Shown here: in pieces, positions 58,745 through 64,000 of the stretch
Position numbering within the stretch: position 1 is the first letter of the stretch
How the letters are laid out: every line of letters starts with the position of its first letter
Source of the DNA: Strigamia acuminata
Lineage: Eukaryota; Arthropoda; Chilopoda; Geophilomorpha; Linotaeniidae
DNA length: 64,000 nucleotides
Assembly: GCA_949358305.1 (NCBI GenBank)
Contig: OX442316.1
Coordinates: forward strand, 14,570,001 to 14,634,000
Direction: 5' to 3'
The notes under the pieces: generated by a model
What the model was told of the DNA's origin: nothing
The model's input: only the letters and a program-made list of their open reading frames with translations
Databases searched by the model: none
Program-made: the position numbers and the translations under genes

Positions 58745-61700
58745 GCACACATTCTTAAGAGAACGTAAACAGGTTTATAAGAGTAAATTACACACAATTT
58801 GGAACAGAAAATACACAAATTTTGAGGTGAAAAACTCACTTGTTTCACTCAAAATCAATAAAAAGAATTTTCGGGTCAAAATTAACTCCGTTGGACGGAG
58901 ATTAGGGTAAACATATTGTTTAAACAAAAACTTTGCCCAATCAGAGTTGTGTTTTTTTTCCATGCACAGAAGAAAAAAGCACTTTGAAAGTGCAATCAAG
59001 TCAAGCGTAAATTGTGCAAAAGAAACGATTTTTTTCGCGCATGCGCAAAGTGAAAATTGCAATAAAGGTATGTGCTTAACGTGAGTTACACTCCAAGATG
59101 CTTTGTGCTAATTGCCAATTGATAAGAAACGCAATAGCTGGAGGGTAAAGCGTTTTGTTTTATCTCAGTGGAAGATTTGGCGAAGAGCGAAGAGAAATTT
59201 TGTTGAAACAAGCGCAGACAGAATCAAAGTGAAGGCAATTTTTTTTCTTCCTTCTTTTTTCTTTCTCTTGGGGGTGGATTGGTGGGGGGGGGGGGCGATA
59301 GTTGTTGCAGAGACAAAAGAAGTGATGAAAAACACGTGGGCAAGTTATAAGGATAGTAAAGAATTCGAAGAATTCAATTTGGTTTAGGCTTATAGAGAGA
59401 ATTACTTTGGTGAAGAATGTTGCTTTATTTTAGTGTTTAGTATCAGGCAGTTTTTAATTGAAATGTAAACTATTTTCGGAATTATAAGTGGGTTATCTAT
59501 TTCCCTTTTTTTTTTGCAGGGGGTGATAAGGAGTATAAGTTTTTTTTTTTTAAATTTAAAATAAAAAATTGTAATGTTAAAAAATAGTTTAAATTTATTT
59601 ATACGATTGTGACAAAATCTTGTGCCAAGGATATACAAAGGTTTCATGGAATGACGAATTTTTTTAGAAAATTTATTCCAAATAACGTTCGCTCACGTTG
59701 TTTGCAAACTTTCCCTTATTGGTGAGTAAGAAGTGTCTTGTTCGATAGGAATGTTTGTGTGCGGGATTTGGTAATTACTAATAAATGATTCATGCATTGT
59801 GATGGCTTTTTGGCGGTTTCTTGGTGACTAATTTCAAGGAATTGCATTGTCATTTGATATTTTGAAAGTTTTGTTAGTGCAATATTTAAATTGATTGGTT
59901 AAACTCCTGCAATGAAGAGTTTATTGGAGCTAATTATTTAATTGATGTATGGTAGACATGTCAAGTGCTGAGAAGATAAGTGTTAGCTGGAGTTAAATTA
60001 CTCATAAATGTTAAATTAGGTGTTGAAATGTGAGATAAATTCAGATTAACAAGAAGTTGATTAGGTTTATGACATTTTCAGTACTAAAGATAGCATTTAA
60101 TCAAATACTCAAGCAAACTAGATTTGTAAGATAAAATTGTATTTCCTTAAATGGAAATGCCAGTTGACAAGTTTCTGTACAAGTTGAAATGTTAGAAAAG
60201 TGTGGGAGCACGAGTCGAGCCGGGCAGAAAGGGGAAATTTTAATTAAGGAAACGTTAGAGGAAGGTGTGAATTAATTTAACTTCACGTTGCAGTGAAATT
60301 TCCAAGCTAAATTTGATATTGCACTTAATAATCATGCTTAAAATGGGGAAAAAAATAATTACGGTATTGATTGTGAACCGGTTGGGATCAAAACAAGAAG
60401 ATTTTTAATGAAGGAGTTGTCGAATCGGTGAAAAATCGAAAGGTTTAGCGAATTCTGCTTCGTGATGATAGGAAGAGCCGATAGCGAAGGATCAAAGTAA
60501 TATGTTAAAAAAAGACGCTCAACTTCCTGCGTTTGATTAAGACGAAGCGAAATGCATTGCTGAGGTCATGTGTTCTTGGTCTTCCCTTTCAATTTGCCGG
60601 AGTGAAAGTTCACTGGCTCTAGCACTGCTGTTGTGTATCTGGGTTTATTATTATTACACACTTCAACGAGACAAATGAAAGCAAGTTGCGACAATGTGGA
60701 GACAGGTAGGTGTTTTTGTTGAATGGTGATGGACCTGTGATGATACTTTTTAGCAGAAATTTAGATTTAACTTTTGAAAAGTATAAATAGACGGCAAATT
60801 CGGTGTATATCAAATTTCTAATGAGAAATTTAAAACTAAAGTCCAACAAACATGTTTAAACGGGAGATTGGAGGTTAAATGTATATTGATGGGCGACGTT
60901 TTCTTTTCTAATATTTTATTGGTTTGGTAACCCATTTCCTGCATGAAGAGGAACCTTGTTTCCTGGCGTTCGTGAGGGTCTTTTCCGGTTTCCTTTTTCA
61001 TTCTTCTGCATAAATAAATATAGTTATGTATATAGGAGTAAAAATAGGCTTGAGACTAATTAAGTAAGAATTATTTAATCTCTTAAATTCTTTTATTTTG
61101 GTGGCTAAAATTAATGGAACAAAAAAGGAGCGTTAGTGGAAAATTCAGTAAGTGGGAGATTTATTTTTTTTTTAGTGGAAATCCAAGGAGATTTAGTGGG
61201 CCAATAAATGGGACCTATTTCTTTTTGCTTAGTCAGACTTAAAAGAAAATAATAATAATAATAACAATAAAACTAAAAGAAAGAAAGGGATATTAAACAC
61301 TATACATAGTCCAGTGCGCATGTATGACAAATGTTCTTCATGTCTCGGAAGACGAATGAAGAGAAAAGGGAAGGAAATGGAAGATAACTCAGCTTGACTT
61401 TCCTAAAGGGGAATGAACATATGCACACAAAAAAATGTAAGGAGAAATGACATTTCGCTTCGTGGTCCGATTCCAGAACAGTGGTTCTTTCCCAGGGGTG
61501 AGAGAGTTTGTGCTCAAAATATTATTTAGTGAACAGACTTGTAGATTACATTGGTTACATTATATGATTTATATCTGATATCGTTAAATCTTTTCTGTCC
61601 AAGACATTAAATAATACCTTCAACCCACGGCCAAAAGTATTAGACCACACCAGCAAATAAACATAAAATTGTATATTTGAGAAAATAGTTTGATGAAGTT

Positions 61701-62590
61701 TGAAAAGGTGAAGAACCAGTAGGTGCATTCGAAAAGTCATCAAAACGAGTGTAAATGTGTTTACATAGTGTAAACTGGTTAAATAGAAACAACCTGCACG
61801 CCACGTTTAAATCTCCGTTCAACGAGTTTTCCTGTTCAAATCGGGTCCTGCTGGCAGCCATCTTGGATTTTTGTTAGATTGGTAGCAACGATTTTTCGTA
61901 AGAACAATTTTGTAGCACTTATTGTTTTTTTTTTTGAGTAAACAACAACAATGATGATATCACTATGGTTATTATTTGGGCTAATTTATTTACACTTGCA
62001 TTTACACTGAAATTTACACAGAAATTTATTTTTAAACTCGAAAATTGAGTCGTTTAACTTGACATTTACACTAACAATTGCACTGGTCGTTTAGTGCAAA
62101 TGCACCTACTGTTTCCTAGTTAACTTTGGTTGGATTTTCTATACGTTACGCGGGTTCGTCCAAGACTTTCCTTGGGAAAAACGTTGCAGGAACCTCGGTG
62201 CTACACAGTGGAGACGCATTAGGCGATTCCTTTGTGCCTTTACGTTTTCCTGTACATAACAAACGAGACAGGTTCCGTCAAGGCCTCTTCACGTCTTGGC
62301 GCCATCGAGTGGGGCCGGATACTTGTCATTTCTGTAATGGCGCAGACAAATCTTTATGCTTGGTCAATGGCCACACAAACCCGGCATTAGATAACAAAGA
62401 GATGCGCAACGCCTCCCAATTTCAAACTGAAATGAAAATAAATGACTAAAAGAATTACTTATTGTGCTTGCAACTCCGAATCTATCCAGACTTCCATCTT
62501 GTTTATGCCTTATCATGTCGGTCAGCAATCAGTTTACGACAAAATCTCCACTTAATCGACCAATAATACGATGGGATATGAGCCCTCGCG
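58745..62590. other. AT-rich intergenic or intronic DNA
   Basis: No exon is supported. It includes an isolated NRF1-type palindrome GCGCATGCGC (59037-59046), a run of 12 G (59284-59295), and a possible Tc1-like terminus near 61625-61650. Confidence 0.35.
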
Positions 62591-62915
62591 CGTGTTGTTT
62601 CGTGCCCCACACATGCACTCCCTCCATTACCTCGCCACCAACTCACTCGCGTCCCGATCGATGAGTTTGTCCGCCACCCCACTCATCCTCTGTGCACTTC
62701 GCTCGCCTTCTCTTTTCTCTTCTCTCTTTGCCTCGCCGTTCGCGCCTCTTCATTCCCTCCCCCGCAGCCTCTACTTCGTTATCACTCGTGTACGGAAATA
62801 ACCTGCACGTTGAGGCGCATGCGCCCACGAGGACTCATGCATGCGTGAAGACGGTACTTTGGCGCCCACGCGCGGTTCAGTGAGCGCTTGGTTGCTATGA
62901 CAACCAGACACGTAC
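62590..62915. promoter_or_regulatory. GC-rich promoter-like island with NRF1 and X-box motifs
   Basis: The GC-rich segment has a polypyrimidine stretch (about 62690-62765), a perfect NRF1 palindrome GCGCATGCGC (62815-62824) and an RFX-type X-box GTTGCTATGACAAC (62891-62904). The combination is typical of promoters, and X-boxes often mark cilium genes. No coding exon is visible before the window ends. Confidence 0.45.
62891..62904. promoter_or_regulatory. RFX X-box GTTGCTATGACAAC
   Basis: This imperfect 14-bp palindrome differs in only two positions from the canonical GTTGCCATGGCAAC bound by RFX factors. It lies 67 bp after the NRF1 palindrome. Confidence 0.5.
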
Positions 62916-64000
62916 GAGTCCCTTTACAATTCTGGATTAACATTTTACAAATTGGTTTTGGTAATAATAATAATCAAAAATTAAATTAAATTAAATAATT
63001 TTTTTTTTCCAATTAGGCTTAATCGTTTTATAATTTGGACGGATTTCACGGATTTCAGTGAGTTTGATAGTTCTTGATGCCGAGTTCGGGGCTGGTTACT
63101 TTTCGGATTAAAATAATTTTTCTACTCAAAAACTGTTTAGTAAAAATTAAAAAAAAAAATCGTTTGAGCTAAAAGGAGTGGAAGTAATAACCATTAATAA
63201 TTATATAAAGAAAACGGCTATTAAACGTGATGGATTCACTTTATTACCTCATGTGACACCTGTAAAAAGACGCGAGCGGAAAAGACTTTTAAGTGCGGGT
63301 AATAAACGCGGGTTATGTGTAATAATTGGTCAAAAGTGAAATTGTGTGCGCGAAACAAGTGGTTTATGTGCATTTTCTTTCGGCCATTTGTTTGCAATCT
63401 GTGGAATCTGACTTGTTGGCTGGCACTGTCTCTCAAGACGGGGTTGGAGGTGAATGGGGGACGAAAATAGGATCTTCATTACATCATTTGAGGCGCTCTG
63501 GAAAGCCTAGTTGAGGCCTGATGAATGTTGCAACGGCTGGACGGAAGTTGGAAATGGCAGTTGGCATGTAAACAATTTTTTTTTCTTTCCTTTTAAATTA
63601 ATTTTTTAAAAAAAATAATTTTTTTTTTTCCGTTTAATTTTTTTTTTCTTTTTCTTTTCAATCGATCGGATTGAAGTGGGGAATTAAATGGAATTTTTAT
63701 TTTTGTTTTTGTTTTATTTTTTTTGTTTGTCTCCCGCCCCTGATGGTTTATGGGTGATGCGTCCCCCTTTTGCGCGAACGATTGGTCCTGGTCCGCGCAT
63801 GGCATTGACGTCACGCCAAGTTGATGAGCTCGTTGACAGGTGATGAGGGGGCGTAATCCGGAAGATAATTAGTAGGACAAGGATCAGTTTTTCTGGGTTG
63901 AGTGGCGAAAATAGTTTTTATTTATTTAAATTTTTTTAAATTTTAATAGTTGTAATTTGGGAGTTGAGATCAGGTCAGTTTTCGAATGATTAAATGATAA
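62916..64000. other. AT-rich end of window, no gene recognised
   Basis: Mostly A/T-rich, with short open frames that I cannot support as exons and a GC-richer patch at about 63720-63860. Confidence 0.35.

Noticed and set aside
62126-62449. 107-codon frame with a CxxC...C...H cluster
   Set aside because: The spacing is only loosely zinc-finger-like, there is a single cluster, and the rest has no recognisable similarity.

Overview
This window is animal nuclear DNA, probably from an invertebrate. It is AT-rich (roughly two thirds A+T), has short GT-AG introns, eukaryotic tRNA genes with oligo-T terminators, many minisatellites, one LTR retrotransposon and several small inverted-repeat transposons. 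I cannot narrow the phylum from the sequence alone.

Only one host protein gene can be assembled with confidence. It is a nine-exon Polycomb RING-finger gene of the BMI1/MEL18 (PCGF4/PCGF2) type on the + strand (start codon 3464, stop ending 8346). It encodes about 467 residues: an N-terminal C3HC4 RING, a central ubiquitin-like RAWUL domain and a long Lys/Glu/Ser/Thr-rich tail. A GC-rich block at about 1.9-2.7 kb is its likely promoter and 5' leader. Its introns hold two AT-rich minisatellites.

The second long coding unit is an intact Ty1/copia-type Gag-Pol polyprotein (1614 codons, - strand, 16786 to 11942). A polypurine tract and a 3' LTR follow it on the left. No matching 5' LTR is visible on the right, where an unexplained GC-rich block of about 1.1 kb sits instead.

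tRNA genes lie in three places: Gly-GCC, Trp-CCA and Thr-AGT at 0.2-1.1 kb; Ala-CGC with a decayed copy at 19.5-19.75 kb; and a Cys-GCA cluster (four intact, two decayed) at 36.3-38.3 kb. A second Trp-CCA gene is at 31.5 kb.

Small mobile elements include a pogo/Tigger-like MITE (22.55-22.89 kb), a mariner-like foldback MITE with arms of about 190-200 bp (50.51-51.07 kb), a foldback element with a catgtaaac motif (24.86-25.51 kb), and an inverted-repeat pair flanking a 31-bp tandem array (23.70-24.05 kb). About ten independent AT-rich tandem arrays are scattered through the window.

The rest is non-coding DNA with several GC-rich, promoter-like islands (about 21.6, 28.8, 42.4, 44.3 and 62.8 kb). 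Those at 44.3 and 62.8 kb look like starts of genes whose coding exons I could not find here. Signals without an obvious explanation are a compact three-way-junction RNA fold at 35757-35835 and a strong excess of the palindrome TAGGCCTA across the non-coding DNA.
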